Assembly (NCBI GenBank): GCA_003162475.1
Contig: PMOI01000014.1
Location: 1-37,563 of the forward strand
Length of the DNA stretch: 37,563 nt
Direction of reading: 5' to 3'
Origin: Acidimicrobiaceae bacterium
GTDB lineage: Bacteria; Actinomycetota; Acidimicrobiia; Acidimicrobiales; RAAP-2
Part shown: piece by piece, positions 7,133 through 15,288 of the stretch
How positions within the stretch are numbered: the first letter of the stretch is position 1
How the letters are laid out: each line of letters begins with the position of its first letter
The notes under the pieces: generated by a model
Seen by the model: only the letters and a program-made list of their open reading frames with translations
Told to the model about the DNA's origin: nothing
Database searches by the model: none
Translations under genes and position numbers: made by a program

Positions 7133-7776
7133 TGGTCCCACCCCGCTTCTTCCATCAGCAGTCGCAACATTCGAAGCGCGTAGAACGCGCGGCTTCGAAC
7201 GGTGCCTTCGGCCAACCCGAAGAGTTCAGCGACTTCCTTGCCGCTTCGGCCATTGAAATACAGCTCGGTAACCACCATTCGATGTTCCGGGTCTAATCGC
7301 TTGAGGGCCGACTCCATCTGCCAACCAAGCATGGCCTTTTCGAGGTGATCTTCGCTGGAGGGTTCCTTGCCTTGGTCGAGGGGGAACGTCTTGGTCTTCA
7401 TCTGACGAGCACTGACGTCAAGAATCACGCGCCGTTCAATGGTGAAGAGCCACGTTCGTAGCGAACCGAGTGTTGCGTCGAAACGAGACCTCGAGCGCCA
7501 CGCTCTTGAGAACGTCTCTTGCACGACGTCCTCAGCGCTTTCCTTGGAGTTCAGTGATCGTCGCGCAAAGCCGTACAACTCCCCGCCGTGCGCGAGAAAC
7601 GCCTCTCGAAGACTCGCTTCGTCCACGACCTCGGGACCGCCTTCACGGTCCGCGCTCACCCGCGCCACTCGATCGTGGCGTGCACCCGCCACGTCGGCAG
7701 CGTCGATCCGTGTCGAATCGCTCGAGGAGTGAATCTGGGCACCATTCTCAGGCATGAGTTTGGGTCGCGTGGACAT
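7129..7776 (-). CDS. ECF RNA polymerase sigma factor (sigma-70 family)
   Basis: Group IV sigma factor of 215 residues. After a variable, polar N-terminal extension of about 50 residues, region 2 is clear (LYGFARRSLNSKESAEDVVQ, then ETFSRAWRSR and LRTWLFTIERRVILD), and region 4 has the helix-turn-helix SGKEVAELFGLAEGTVRSRA. There is no region 3 and no SnoaL-like extension. It recruits RNA polymerase to a stress regulon under control of the anti-sigma factor encoded next. Its ATG follows the stop of the upstream exported-protein gene by two bases and its stop overlaps the anti-sigma start, so the three genes form one operon. The long N-terminus leaves ATG at residue 8 as another start. Confidence 0.9.
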   Translation of the reverse strand: MSTRPKLMPENGAQIHSSSDSTRIDAADVAGARHDRVARVSADREGGPEVVDEASLREAFLAHGGELYGFARRSLNSKESAEDVVQETFSRAWRSRSRFDATLGSLRTWLFTIERRVILDVSARQMKTKTFPLDQGKEPSSEDHLEKAMLGWQMESALKRLDPEHRMVVTELYFNGRSGKEVAELFGLAEGTVRSRAFYALRMLRLLMEEAGWDQ

Positions 7777-7778
7777 AC

Positions 7779-8351
7779 TTAGTAGCTATACCCGCCTCCG
7801 CCCGACGTCGTCGTGGTCGTGGTCGCACCCGACGAAGTGGACTTTGAGTAGGCCGTGGCACCAGCCGAGTTCGACTTCGCCTTCACGAGAGTCCACGTAC
7901 CTCCGTCAGCGGTGATGCCTTCACCGTTCGACTGTAACTTCCCGCTGTCACCCTGGTACGTGTACACCGGGAACGAGTTGAACGTGACTTGCTTCATCGT
8001 CTTACTGCGCTTGACGAAGCCAATCGTTCCCTTCACGCCAGCGCCGAGAGACACCGTCGTCACCGAACTCTTGACGAGAAGGGGTGGCCACGTCGGCGTA
8101 CACGCAGCCGTGCACTTGATCTTCGCGCCCCTTTCCGAACTCAACACGTACATAGTCCGCGACGAGTGATTCACCAACGCACCGGGAAAACCCGCGACGT
8201 TGGCCGACTTCAGTGTCGGCGACGTCGCACCGGACGCGCCCACCATTGGCGCGAGCAACACGGCGCTCGCGGCGAAGGCCGCGACCCCGTAGCGAGACCC
8301 CCGCACACGCCACCCACTTCGCTGTAGATTTTTCGTCTCTGACTTGGTCAT
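7779..8351 (-). CDS. Exported Yx(F/W/Y)xxD-motif protein (COG4315-like)
   Basis: Exported protein of 190 residues. The start is fixed by AAGGAG seven bases before the ATG at 8351. A signal peptide follows (basic to about 20, hydrophobic VAAFAASAVLLAPMVGASGA). There is no lipobox cysteine, although many relatives are lipoproteins. The mature part has two features of the secreted-repeat family: TMYVLSSERGAKIKCTAACT with a paired-cysteine segment before WPPLLV, and PVYTYQGDSG, which fits Yx(F/W/Y)xxD. The function of this family is unknown. The tail is low-complexity Ser/Thr/Gly and may be a flexible linker. It is the first gene of the sigma/anti-sigma operon, so it may be a target of or partner in the same envelope-stress response. 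Confidence 0.8.
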   Translation of the reverse strand: MTKSETKNLQRSGWRVRGSRYGVAAFAASAVLLAPMVGASGATSPTLKSANVAGFPGALVNHSSRTMYVLSSERGAKIKCTAACTPTWPPLLVKSSVTTVSLGAGVKGTIGFVKRSKTMKQVTFNSFPVYTYQGDSGKLQSNGEGITADGGTWTLVKAKSNSAGATAYSKSTSSGATTTTTTSGGGGYSY

Positions 8352-8492
8352 TCGATGACTCCTTCGTTCGAGGCACTGTCCATACACAGCGTCGTACCAA
8401 TGAATACCGACGAGCCGGTCTCGATGTTCACGGAATCTTGAAAAACCTTGAAACCAGCCACGAGAGCGGTACTACTTGGTACTTTCGGCGCT

Positions 8493-8888
8493 TCACTCCT
8501 CGAGAGAGCCGCTCGAGGAGTCCGTTGACGACGCCGAGAAATGGGGGTTGTAAATGAAACCAACGATCGATCCGTCGGGAGTTTGTACCGTCGCGGTGAT
8601 GATGCCGTCACCGACCTCCGTCGCGGGACCGTGCTCTGAAGCGCCCGCGTTGAGTGCGCCCTCAACGGCGATGGCGACGTCGTCGACGCCCCAGTAGGTA
8701 AGGGCGCCCGACGCCGGGTCGGCGTCGGGCAGCAGTCCGAGTTCGTAGCCGCCGACGCTGAACCCTACGTAAAACGGTTCTTCGAAGTAGGGGGGCGTGC
8801 CCAGGAAGTCCGTCCACCACAACGTCGCCGCCGCTAAGTCGGGTGCCGGGTAGATGACGGTTCGAAGGCCCAGTAGACGTGTGCTCAT
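8493..8888 (-). CDS. VOC-family (glyoxalase/bleomycin-resistance fold) protein
   Basis: Single-domain VOC protein of 131 residues. It opens with LRTVIYPAPDLAAATLWWTDFLG, the usual first beta-alpha unit, and contains GVDDVAIAVEGALNAGA and a final VQTPDGSIVGFIYNP strand. The family binds a metal and acts as glyoxalase, dioxygenase or drug-binding protein, but no specific substrate can be read from this sequence. The C-terminal Ser-rich tail is encoded by a perfect inverted repeat (8495-8521). The ATG has a TAGACA box seven bases upstream and no Shine-Dalgarno, so it may be leaderless. Confidence 0.82.
   Translation of the reverse strand: MSTRLLGLRTVIYPAPDLAAATLWWTDFLGTPPYFEEPFYVGFSVGGYELGLLPDADPASGALTYWGVDDVAIAVEGALNAGASEHGPATEVGDGIITATVQTPDGSIVGFIYNPHFSASSTDSSSGSLEE
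8495..8521. repeat. Perfect 10-bp inverted repeat across the VOC stop codon
   Basis: ACTCCTCGAG and CTCGAGGAGT pair perfectly around a 7-base loop. The hairpin covers the last codons and the stop of the VOC gene, and lies about 145 bases upstream of the sigma operon start. It may act as a terminator or mRNA-stabilising hairpin; no T-run follows. Confidence 0.5.
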
Positions 8889-8966
8889 GAATGTCTGTCT
8901 AGCAGCCGCGCGTCATGAGTGAAAGGGGTAGCTCGTCCCGCCAAACGTCCGCGACGCCGCACCGAT

Positions 8967-8978
8967 TAAAATTAATAC
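8967..8978 (+). promoter_or_regulatory. TAAAAT -10 box six bases before the trhO GTG
   Basis: TAAAAT at 8967-8972 is followed by six bases and then GTG. Transcription starting about seven bases after the box would begin at the start codon, giving a leaderless mRNA. No Shine-Dalgarno is present; the -35 is weak. Confidence 0.45.
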
Positions 8979-9866
8979 GTGGAACCACAAAAGGTCATTC
9001 TCTACTACGGCTTCACGCCGCTCGACGACCTCGAGGCGGTTCGACTTTGGCAACGTGAGCTCTGTGAGCGACTCGGGCTCAAGGGTCGAATCCTCCTTTC
9101 ACCACACGGCATCAACGGGACGCTCGGCGGCGACATGTCGGCCCTCGCGACGTATATCAAGCGAACCAAGGAGTACCCCGGATTCAAGGGGATTGATTTC
9201 AAGTGGTCCGAGGGGACGGGTGACGACTTCCCTCGATTGAGGGTGCGCGTTCGCGACGAGATCGTCACCTTCGGTGCGCCGGGCGAACTCGAAGTCGATC
9301 ATCGTGGCGTCGTGGGCGGAGGCGTGCGTCTGAAACCGAGTGAGGTGAACGCCTTGGTCGACGAGCGTGGCGATGACGTCGTGTTCTTCGACGCGCGAAA
9401 CGCCTTTGAAGCCAAGATCGGACGATTCAAGAACGCGGTCGTGCCCGACGTGAAGGCCACACGCGACTTCGTCGGTGAATTGGAAAGTGGCAAGTTCGAT
9501 CACTTGAAGGATCGACCCATCGTCACGTACTGCACGGGGGGCGTGCGCTGTGAAGTGCTCTCGTCGGTCATGAAGAAGCGCGGCTTTCGCGAGGTGTACC
9601 AACTCGACGGGGGCATCGTTCGTTACGGTGAAGAGTTCGGAGACGACGGACTATGGGAGGGATCGCTCTACATTTTCGATTCACGGATGAATCATGAATT
9701 CAGTGACGAATCCAAGACGTTGGGTGCGTGTGAACGCTGTACCTCACCGACGAGCAAGTTCTACAACTGCGCAAATCTCATCTGTCGCAAACTCATCTTG
9801 CTCTGCGCGACGTGCAAAGGGGACAACGTGTCGACGAACTGCTCACCGCAACACCAGTTCCTCTAG
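8979..9866 (+). CDS. trhO: tRNA uridine(34) hydroxylase TrhO (rhodanese-like, UPF0176)
   Basis: Protein of 295 residues, typical for the family. An N-terminal UPF0176 domain (about 1-95, with [11 protein letters not shown]) precedes a rhodanese domain with the active-site loop YCTGGVRCE (C175, C181) and [11 protein letters not shown] cysteine-rich C-terminus (CERC, NCANLIC, CATC) follows, as in longer family members. TrhO makes 5-hydroxyuridine at tRNA wobble position 34 in an oxygen-dependent reaction, as known from E. coli YceA and B. subtilis YbfQ. Start is GTG with no ribosome binding site. The opposite-strand VOC gene starts 90 bases away, making this a divergent promoter region. Confidence 0.92.
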   Translation: MEPQKVILYYGFTPLDDLEAVRLWQRELCERLGLKGRILLSPHGINGTLGGDMSALATYIKRTKEYPGFKGIDFKWSEGTGDDFPRLRVRVRDEIVTFGAPGELEVDHRGVVGGGVRLKPSEVNALVDERGDDVVFFDARNAFEAKIGRFKNAVVPDVKATRDFVGELESGKFDHLKDRPIVTYCTGGVRCEVLSSVMKKRGFREVYQLDGGIVRYGEEFGDDGLWEGSLYIFDSRMNHEFSDESKTLGACERCTSPTSKFYNCANLICRKLILLCATCKGDNVSTNCSPQHQFL

Positions 9867-9897
9867 TCGGCGACTCGCGACGAATGTCACAGACCCG

Positions 9898-10317
9898 TTA
9901 CGTCTCGGACGCAGCGAGGCGAACGAGGGCGCGCTCCGCTGCAGTTCGAACTCTTAGGACGGGATCGTTTCCGAGTAAAGCCATCGCGTCGAACGCGTCG
10001 ACGACGCCACGTCGAGCGACCACCTTGGCGCTCATCTCACGCACTCGCCACGACGGATCGTTGGCCCCCTCGAGGACGACGTGCGTCGCCGTGTCCTCCC
10101 AGGCGTACAAGAATCCCCGCATTGCCCACACCCGTGGCCAGTAACCCGAAACGCCTCCCTCCTTACCGCGAAGAATTTCTGTGGCGCCCGGACCCGCGAG
10201 TGCGAGGAGCGTCTCTTCGTCGACGTCACCGCCTCTGAGAATCTGTACGCAGTTCGCGAGGAACGTCGAGGCTCCGACTCGAAGACACTCGGCCTCGATG
10301 CTCTCGCGCGGCGTCAT
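9898..10317 (-). CDS. HEAT-repeat-like protein
   Basis: Protein of 139 residues from the ATG giving MTPRESIEAEC, a start that matches my memory of actinobacterial relatives; a GTG at 10338 would add seven residues. The central part (GYWPRVWAMRGFLYAWED) and the C-terminal part (DPSWRVREMSAKVVARR, NDPVLRVRTAAERALVRL) look like two or three helical HEAT-type repeats. Such repeats bind proteins or nucleic acid, but this family has no assigned function that I know. It stands alone: trhO is convergent, ending 31 bases away, and the DinB-like gene lies over 200 bases upstream. No signal peptide or membrane segment. Confidence 0.72.
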   Translation of the reverse strand: MTPRESIEAECLRVGASTFLANCVQILRGGDVDEETLLALAGPGATEILRGKEGGVSGYWPRVWAMRGFLYAWEDTATHVVLEGANDPSWRVREMSAKVVARRGVVDAFDAMALLGNDPVLRVRTAAERALVRLAASET

Positions 10318-10530
10318 GCCCCAGATGCTCGCCGTCACCGCAGCGCCACTTCATTCGTTCGTTCAGCGCTCATCACGAAACATTCTTTGTCACGAGGAGG
10401 AAACCGGGCGCGCTGTGAAGTCAGCCTTGACCGCATTCTCCGACGGGACAGCGGCGACCACCACGAGATTTCTTCTCACCTATTCGAGCCTAGGACCGCG
10501 TCAACGCCGCCCTCGGCGCTCGACGAACGA

Positions 10531-11040
10531 CTACTCCCCGATCGAGCCGCCCGCCAATTCCACGACGACGTCGAGATGACCGAGGTGTCGCGCGTACTCC
10601 TGCACCAAATGAAACAGGACGCGCTCGAGCGACGGCGACGAGGCGCCATCCCAACGTGGCCCAGGCATTCCGAGCGCGTCGAGGTCATTGTTCTCGATGA
10701 TTCTGCGTGTTCGTGCGCCCTGGTCAATGAGTGCCGCGAGCAGTTCCTCGCGCGTCTCGCTCTCTTCGACGAACCATCGATCTTCACGTCGGTCACCCCA
10801 AGGATTCGCCACGCTGAGACCCTCGAATCCCCACTCCAACCACCTCATCTCGACGAAGGTCAAATGCTTCACGAGCTCGAGCGGCGTCCAACCCGACGTC
10901 AGTCGGCTCTGGCGGAGTTCGCTTTCGGGAAGTTCCTCAACGCGCGCCACCACCCGCGAGCGAAAGTAGTCGAGGTAGCCAACGAACACTTCGCCTCGCG
11001 ACGCGCGCGGAACGGTGGGACTCGGAAACTCTTGCTCCAT
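10531..11040 (-). CDS. DinB/DUF664-family protein
   Basis: Protein of 169 residues from the ATG giving MEQEFPSPTV. It is a four-helix DinB-like fold with metal-site histidines spaced as in the family: the first in LELVKHLTFVEMRWLEWG, the second pair in HLVQEYARHLGHLDVVVEL. DUF664 proteins include mycothiol- or bacillithiol-dependent S-transferases, and a mycothiol link is likely in actinobacteria, though the substrate is unknown. The ATG has CATACT seven bases upstream and no Shine-Dalgarno, so it may be leaderless. The frame also allows an earlier start that would add eight unlikely residues. Confidence 0.82.
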   Translation of the reverse strand: MEQEFPSPTVPRASRGEVFVGYLDYFRSRVVARVEELPESELRQSRLTSGWTPLELVKHLTFVEMRWLEWGFEGLSVANPWGDRREDRWFVEESETREELLAALIDQGARTRRIIENNDLDALGMPGPRWDGASSPSLERVLFHLVQEYARHLGHLDVVVELAGGSIGE

Positions 11041-11077
11041 TGGAGCAAGTATGGCGCGTCGCACCGGCTCACCAATC

Positions 11078-11100
11078 GAACTTCGCGAGCGACGAAGTTC
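11078..11100. terminator. Hairpin after the DtxR-family gene
   Basis: GAACTTCG and CGAAGTTC form a perfect 8-bp stem with a 7-base loop, touching the stop codon of the DtxR-family gene and lying just upstream of the DinB-like gene. Likely a terminator or an insulator between the two genes, though without a T-tract. Confidence 0.4.
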
Positions 11101-11768
11101 TAGACGGCTTCTACCCAGATGAGTTGCGCCGCTTCGAGTGAAAGCGTGAGCGGCTCGCCCGCGACGACGAGGGCTACGTCATTGGATCCGAGGACTGGCG
11201 CGACGACTTTTACCTCACTACCTTCTTTGATGGCGTGTTCGGCGAGCATCGACAGCAACGCCGGCGCCTCGTGTTCGGCCACTTCGGAGATTCGCCGCAC
11301 CGTGGCTGGTACCTCCAGCTCCAAGTCCGCGAGCGCCATGAGCACCCCGTAAGGTACGTCGCGCCCGGGGATGACGTTGCCGTGGGGGCAGGTGGACGGT
11401 GATCCCATCGACAGGTCGATCTGGTCAACGACGGCGTCCGAAATCGCCGAGGAGATGCGATCGGCCTCGATGTCGGCGCTTGCCCAGTCAAAGCCGAGTA
11501 CGTCGGTGAGCCACCGTTCGAGAATTCGGTGACGACGTACCAGTTCGGTCGCCGTTCTCTCACCGCTTTCGGTAAGCGTCACGCTGCGATCAGAACCGAT
11601 CTCGATCCAGCCGTCGCGCTTCAGTCGAGCGAGTGCGTCACTGACCGTCGGCGCGCTCACCGAGAGCCAGTACGCCAGACGACTCGGTCGAACGACTTCA
11701 CCTTCGGCAGCGATGTAGTGAATCGCCTCCAGGTATTTGTCAACGGTGGCGGTGTGCGGACTCGACAT
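11100..11768 (-). CDS. DtxR/MntR-family transcriptional regulator with atypical metal sites
   Basis: Regulator of 222 residues with the full DtxR layout: winged helix (about 5-70, with SVSAPTVSDALARLKRDG), dimerisation domain (70-140, with CPHGNVIPG) and a C-terminal SH3-like FeoA domain (from about 150). Aligned by eye to IdeR/DtxR, the ancillary ligands H79 and E83 survive as H80 and E84, but primary-site residues are changed: M10 to K11, C102 to D103, E105 to S106, H106 to S107, and H98 to D99. The DNA-contact Q43 is D44. It may use another ligand set or respond without metal. The gene is divergent from an MFS exporter gene, with a DtxR-type box between them. Confidence 0.86.
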   Translation of the reverse strand: MSSPHTATVDKYLEAIHYIAAEGEVVRPSRLAYWLSVSAPTVSDALARLKRDGWIEIGSDRSVTLTESGERTATELVRRHRILERWLTDVLGFDWASADIEADRISSAISDAVVDQIDLSMGSPSTCPHGNVIPGRDVPYGVLMALADLELEVPATVRRISEVAEHEAPALLSMLAEHAIKEGSEVKVVAPVLGSNDVALVVAGEPLTLSLEAAQLIWVEAV

Positions 11769-11858
11769 CTAGCCGTCACCACGAGTGAAAAGTGAACAGG
11801 AAGCCAAGCGTGCGAACGATGGTACGAAACCCACGCTGAGCGATGGCGAAAGTTTCAT

Positions 11859-11877
11859 TTAGGTTAGGCTAACCAAA
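11859..11877. promoter_or_regulatory. Iron box (DtxR/IdeR operator)
   Basis: TTAGGTTAGGCTAACCAAA matches the DtxR/IdeR consensus TTAGGTTAGSCTAACCTAA at 18 of 19 positions. It lies 90 bases upstream of the DtxR-family start and about 150 bases before the -10 of the MFS operon, so it most likely governs the regulator gene itself or an unseen second MFS promoter. The sequence match is direct; which regulator binds it is open. Confidence 0.85.
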
Positions 11878-11993
11878 GCCAAGTTCTCTGTCAACGTCGT
11901 ACGCGGCACGACGCTTCGCATTCCAATCTGATCGAAGATCGACCCGCGAAGATGCGTGCGCGCCGGCGAAACTTGGAAGAACAAATTTGGGAC

Positions 11994-12047
11994 AACCAAG
12001 GTTCGCTTGGTTCGGACGCACCCTTATACTTGCTTGTTGTCAAGCAA
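11994..12047 (+). promoter_or_regulatory. MFS-marR operon promoter with two flanking palindromes
   Basis: A TATACT -10 box lies at 12025-12030. A perfect 7-bp inverted repeat (AACCAAG, 5-base loop, CTTGGTT; 11994-12012) lies upstream, and another (TTGCTTG, 4-base loop, CAAGCAA; 12030-12047) overlaps the likely start of transcription. The -35 is weak. The placement suits repression by the MarR-family protein encoded second in the operon. Confidence 0.5.
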
Positions 12048-12076
12048 CTAAATCCCTTGGAAGAGAGCGCCGTTTA

Positions 12077-13840
12077 ATGCCCCCAGTGAAAGAAATGCAC
12101 CGCGATCGCTACAAGTGGATCGCCCTCACTAACACCACCTTGGGCGTCTTTATGGCGGTCGTCAACTCGTCGATCATCCTCATCTCCTTGCCAGCGATCT
12201 TTCGCGGCATCGGCATCAATCCCCTGTCGCCGGGCAACGTTGGCTACCTTCTCTGGCTCCTCATGGGGTACCTCCTCGTGACGGCGGTGCTCGTCATCAG
12301 CCTCGGTCGACTGGGCGACATCGTCGGGCGTGTTCGCATCTTCAACTTGGGATTCCTCGTCTTCACGATCGCCTCGGTCTTGCTCGCGGCCGACCCGCTC
12401 CACGGCGGAACCGGCGCACTCTGGCTGGTGCTCTGGCGTCTGGTGCAAGGCGTGGGTGGAGCGATGCTCTTCGCGAACTCGAGCGCGATTCTGGTCGACG
12501 CCTTCCCCTCTGATCAGCGCGGTCTCGCCATGGGCGTCAACCAGGTCGCTGCCATTGGCGGATCGTTCGTCGGACTCATCGCCGGCGGACTGCTTTCGAT
12601 TGTCGACTGGCGGCTCGTCTTTTGGGTTTCGGTGCCGTTCGGCATCATCGGCACGGTGTGGAGCTACAAGAGCCTTCGTGACAACGGCATCCGCACCCAC
12701 GCGAAGATCGACTGGTGGGGCAACGTCACGTTCGCGGTGGGACTCACCGCGCTCTTGGTGGGCATCGTCTACGGCATCGAACCGTACGGAACGAGCGCCA
12801 TGGGTTGGACCTCGCCCCTCGTCCTCACCTCGTTCTTGATCGCGGTCGCGTTCCTCGCGTCGTTCTTCGTCATTGAGCTGAAGGTCTTGGCACCCATGTT
12901 CAACCTTCGGCTCTTCAGGATTCGCCCCTTCTTCATGGGTAGTGTCGCCGGACTCCTCGCCGCCATCGCGCGCGGTGGGTTGCAGTTCATGCTCATCATC
13001 TGGCTTCAGGGCATCTGGCTGCCACTGCACGGCTACAACTACTCCGACACACCGCTGTGGGCGGGCATCTTCCTCCTCCCCCTCACCGTGGGCTTCTTAC
13101 TCGCGGGGCCGATCTCGGGGTGGCTCTCGGACCGCCACGGCGCGCGACTGCTCTCCACGAGCGGACTCAGCATCTTCGCGCTCAGCTTCGTCGGATTACT
13201 CGTGGTGCCCACGAACTTCTCGTACTGGGTCTTCGCCATCCTCATCTTCGTGAACGGCGTGGGCGGCGGTATGTTCTCCGCGCCGAACTCGGCTGCCATT
13301 ATGAACTCGGTACCGGCGAACGAACGCGGCGGAGCAGCCGGCATTCAAGCCGCCTTCATGAACACGGGCATGGTTCTCTCCATTGGCATCTTCTTTTCGT
13401 TGATGATCGTTGGACTGACGAGCACGCTGCCCAAGGCAATGATCAAGGGTCTCACCGCACACGGCGTCGCCGCCGCGCAGGCCCACACCGTGGCCAGTAT
13501 GCCCGCCGTCGGCAGTCTCTTCTCGTCGTTCTTGGGATTCAATCCCTTGAAGAGCCTGCTCGGATCGCAAGCCGCCACCAACGTAACGAGCGCGCAGTGG
13601 ACCACGCTGACCGGCAAGAAGTTCTTCCCGAACCTCATAGAGAGTCCCTTTCACCATGGACTGGTCATCGTCTTCGTGATGGCGATCGCCATGGCGGTCG
13701 TGGGTGCGATCTTCTCGGCACTACGCGGTAAGCGCTACATCTTCCCGCAAGAGTCGCTCGCGAAGCACGGTGGCGACCTCGCCGAGAGCTCCGGCGCGGT
13801 GCCCGGCGAGATCGCCTACGACGCGGAGGTCGCGCGATGA
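12077..13840 (+). CDS. MFS drug/proton antiporter, DHA2 (EmrB/QacA) type
   Basis: Integral membrane transporter of 587 residues, fitting the 14-helix DHA2 family. Helix 1 begins at [25 protein letters not shown] (quoted in part); motif A appears as [12 protein letters not shown] after helix 2 and again in a weaker form as [13 protein letters not shown]; motif C-like sequence [14 protein letters not shown] follows in helix 5. It should export hydrophobic drugs or metabolites using the proton gradient. The ATG at 12077 is chosen because GGAAGAGAG lies upstream; an in-frame TTG 90 bases earlier lies within the promoter region. Its TGA overlaps the ATG of the MarR gene. A large antisense frame inside this gene is only a codon-bias shadow. 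Confidence 0.9.
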   Translation: MPPVKEMHRDRYKWIALTNTTLGVFMAVVNSSIILISLPAIFRGIGINPLSPGNVGYLLWLLMGYLLVTAVLVISLGRLGDIVGRVRIFNLGFLVFTIASVLLAADPLHGGTGALWLVLWRLVQGVGGAMLFANSSAILVDAFPSDQRGLAMGVNQVAAIGGSFVGLIAGGLLSIVDWRLVFWVSVPFGIIGTVWSYKSLRDNGIRTHAKIDWWGNVTFAVGLTALLVGIVYGIEPYGTSAMGWTSPLVLTSFLIAVAFLASFFVIELKVLAPMFNLRLFRIRPFFMGSVAGLLAAIARGGLQFMLIIWLQGIWLPLHGYNYSDTPLWAGIFLLPLTVGFLLAGPISGWLSDRHGARLLSTSGLSIFALSFVGLLVVPTNFSYWVFAILIFVNGVGGGMFSAPNSAAIMNSVPANERGGAAGIQAAFMNTGMVLSIGIFFSLMIVGLTSTLPKAMIKGLTAHGVAAAQAHTVASMPAVGSLFSSFLGFNPLKSLLGSQAATNVTSAQWTTLTGKKFFPNLIESPFHHGLVIVFVMAIAMAVVGAIFSALRGKRYIFPQESLAKHGGDLAESSGAVPGEIAYDAEVAR

Positions 13841-14277
13841 CGGCTCTCGACCTGCCTTCTCAGACCGGGACCAGTGCCGCGCGATTGCGCATGGCCCTCG
13901 TGCGCCTCGCGCGAACCCTTCGCCGCCACGGCGATCCCGGTCTCTCACCGTCACAGATCTCCGCGCTCGCCACGGTGGAAGAGTTCGGGCCAATGCGTAT
14001 CAGCACGTTGGCGACGTACGAGTCGATGGGGGCCCCGGCCGCGACGCGGGTCGTGGCGAGCCTGGAGGAACTGCAACTCTTCGAGCGTCGCGACGACCCT
14101 GATGACAAGCGAGCGAGCGTCGTCGACCTCAGTGACGTTGGTCGAGCGACGTTGGCCAAGCTATGGAACGAGCGAACGATCGGGCTGAGTTCGCGACTCG
14201 ACCGACTCAGCGCTAAGGAACGTGCCACGATCGACGCCGCGTTGCCGGCGCTCGAGAAATTGGTCCGTGACAACTAA
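13837..14277 (+). CDS. MarR-family transcriptional regulator
   Basis: Winged-helix regulator of 146 residues, usual for MarR. Seen: the recognition region [25 protein letters not shown], quoted in parts, and the wing [21 protein letters not shown] with the conserved D-x-R-A/S-x pattern. It overlaps the exporter stop as ATGA, so the pair is translationally coupled. It most likely represses its own operon through the palindromes near 12000 and is released by a substrate of the exporter, as in many MarR/EmrB pairs; this is inference from family and layout. The inducing ligand cannot be predicted. Confidence 0.9.
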   Translation: MTALDLPSQTGTSAARLRMALVRLARTLRRHGDPGLSPSQISALATVEEFGPMRISTLATYESMGAPAATRVVASLEELQLFERRDDPDDKRASVVDLSDVGRATLAKLWNERTIGLSSRLDRLSAKERATIDAALPALEKLVRDN

Positions 14278-14295
14278 CGACGAAGGATCTCGTCG

Positions 14296-14315
14296 ACTCG
14301 CCTCGTTAGGCGAGT
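14296..14315. terminator. Hairpin between convergent marR and osmC genes
   Basis: ACTCGCCT and AGGCGAGT form a perfect 8-bp stem with the 4-base loop CGTT, between convergent genes and covering the OsmC stop. Candidate bidirectional terminator without a T-tract. Confidence 0.45.
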
Positions 14316-14743
14316 GCCGCGTCGAGCGTGATGGTCGTTCCGGTCAGTGCTTTGGAGACCGGACATCCCAGCTTGGCGTCGTTCGCCGCCTTGACGAAAC
14401 CTTCTTCGTCGAGACCGTCGACCGTGCCACGCACGTGAATCGCGATGTCCGGGATGCGAAAGCCGCCCGCGGGGTCGGGTCCGAGTCTCACTTCGACGTC
14501 AACGACCAGCGACTTGGGCGTCCCGCCGGCGGCGGCGATGCCCGCCGAAAGGGCCATTGAGTAACACGCGGCGTGCGCAGCGGCGATCAACTCTTCGGGA
14601 CTCGTGGTGCCGTCCGCGTCTTCGGCCGCTCGCTTAGGAAACGAGACGTCAAAGGTGGCGACACCACTACTCACTAATTCGACTTTTCCCGATCCGTCTT
14701 GAAGACCACCGGTCCACGTGCTGCGCGCCTTACGTGTTGGCAT
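14306..14743 (-). CDS. OsmC-family peroxiredoxin
   Basis: Protein of 145 residues, typical OsmC length. The two redox cysteines are present: C60 in AAHAACYSMALS and C127 in KLGCPVSKAL. OsmC reduces organic hydroperoxides in the cytosol and is often induced by osmotic or stationary-phase stress; the close relative Ohr differs mainly in regulation and specificity. The N-terminal MPTRKARSTWTGGLQDGSG is typical of OsmC rather than Ohr. A good Shine-Dalgarno, GAAGGAG, precedes the ATG. An inverted repeat CCTAGC/GCTAGG lies immediately upstream of it. Confidence 0.92.
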   Translation of the reverse strand: MPTRKARSTWTGGLQDGSGKVELVSSGVATFDVSFPKRAAEDADGTTSPEELIAAAHAACYSMALSAGIAAAGGTPKSLVVDVEVRLGPDPAGGFRIPDIAIHVRGTVDGLDEEGFVKAANDAKLGCPVSKALTGTTITLDAALA

Positions 14744-14758
14744 TGTTCGCTCCTTCTA

Positions 14759-14774
14759 CCTAGCTCTCGCTAGG
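14759..14774. promoter_or_regulatory. Inverted repeat upstream of osmC
   Basis: CCTAGC and GCTAGG pair around four bases, next to the osmC ribosome binding site, and a TAGGAT sequence lies just upstream on the gene's strand. It could be an operator or a leader hairpin. Weak evidence. Confidence 0.25.
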
Positions 14775-14884
14775 CATCCTAGGTTCGCCGGTCGCACGCG
14801 GCGCACGAGTTCTGAGAGTCGGCACATGGTAATCGCCCAAGGTTCACGTTGGATACGGAACCGACTCGTTGGCTGACGAGCATC

Positions 14885-14919
14885 TTGACGAACGCGAACT
14901 TTAGGACGAGAATGCCTCC
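14885..14919 (+). promoter_or_regulatory. Leaderless promoter of the DUF1801 gene
   Basis: TTGACG (14885-14890), a 17-base spacer and GAGAAT (14908-14913) are followed by six bases and the ATG. This is the clearest leaderless promoter in the window, with a near-consensus -35 and start of transcription predicted at the ATG itself. Confidence 0.55.
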
Positions 14920-15288
14920 ATGTCGAGCAAAGAGATTGACGACTACCTCGCGGCACTCGACGAGCCAAAGCGCTCGACCTTGCAAGAGTTGCGCAGGACC
15001 ATCATGGAGATCGTGCCCGAAGCGGACGAGATCATCTCCTACGGCATGCCCGCCTTTCGACTGCAGGACAAAGTCGTGGCTGGCTTCGCCGCGTTCAAAC
15101 AACACCTCAGCTACTTCCCCCACAGCGGATCGGTACTGCCAGAACTGAAGAAGGACGTCAAAGCGTACGCCACGTCGACAGGGACCCTTCGCTTCGCCCT
15201 CGACACCCCGTTACCGAAATCATTGGTCGAGAAGCTGCTGGCCGTTCGAATCGATCAGGCGTTCGACACCAAGCTTCGTGGACACTGA
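14920..15288 (+). CDS. DUF1801 protein (YdhG/Fra-like fold)
   Basis: Protein of 122 residues with the DUF1801 pattern: EIDDYLAALDEPKRSTLQELR, IMEIVPEADEIISYGMPAF, an aromatic/His core HLSYFPHSG and the end TGTLRFALDTPLPKSLVEKL, all quoted in parts. The fold is frataxin-like; the B. subtilis relative YdhG (Fra) has been described as an iron chaperone for iron-sulfur and heme synthesis. Most members are uncharacterised, so an iron role here is only suggested. It has no signal peptide. There is no Shine-Dalgarno and the promoter points to a leaderless mRNA. Confidence 0.85.
   Translation: MSSKEIDDYLAALDEPKRSTLQELRRTIMEIVPEADEIISYGMPAFRLQDKVVAGFAAFKQHLSYFPHSGSVLPELKKDVKAYATSTGTLRFALDTPLPKSLVEKLLAVRIDQAFDTKLRGH

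Noticed and set aside
8404..8432. ECF-type promoter (TGAAC ... CGTC) before the sigma operon
   Set aside because: The spacing of about 13 bases is too short for a normal ECF promoter.
10390..10479. 29-residue minus-strand frame starting GTG between the DinB-like and HEAT-like genes
   Set aside because: Short, without a ribosome site, and not recognised. The gap of about 210 bases otherwise shows nothing clear.
12074..13030. 318-residue antisense frame inside the MFS gene
   Set aside because: Highly charged low-complexity product created by codon bias of the real gene on the other strand.
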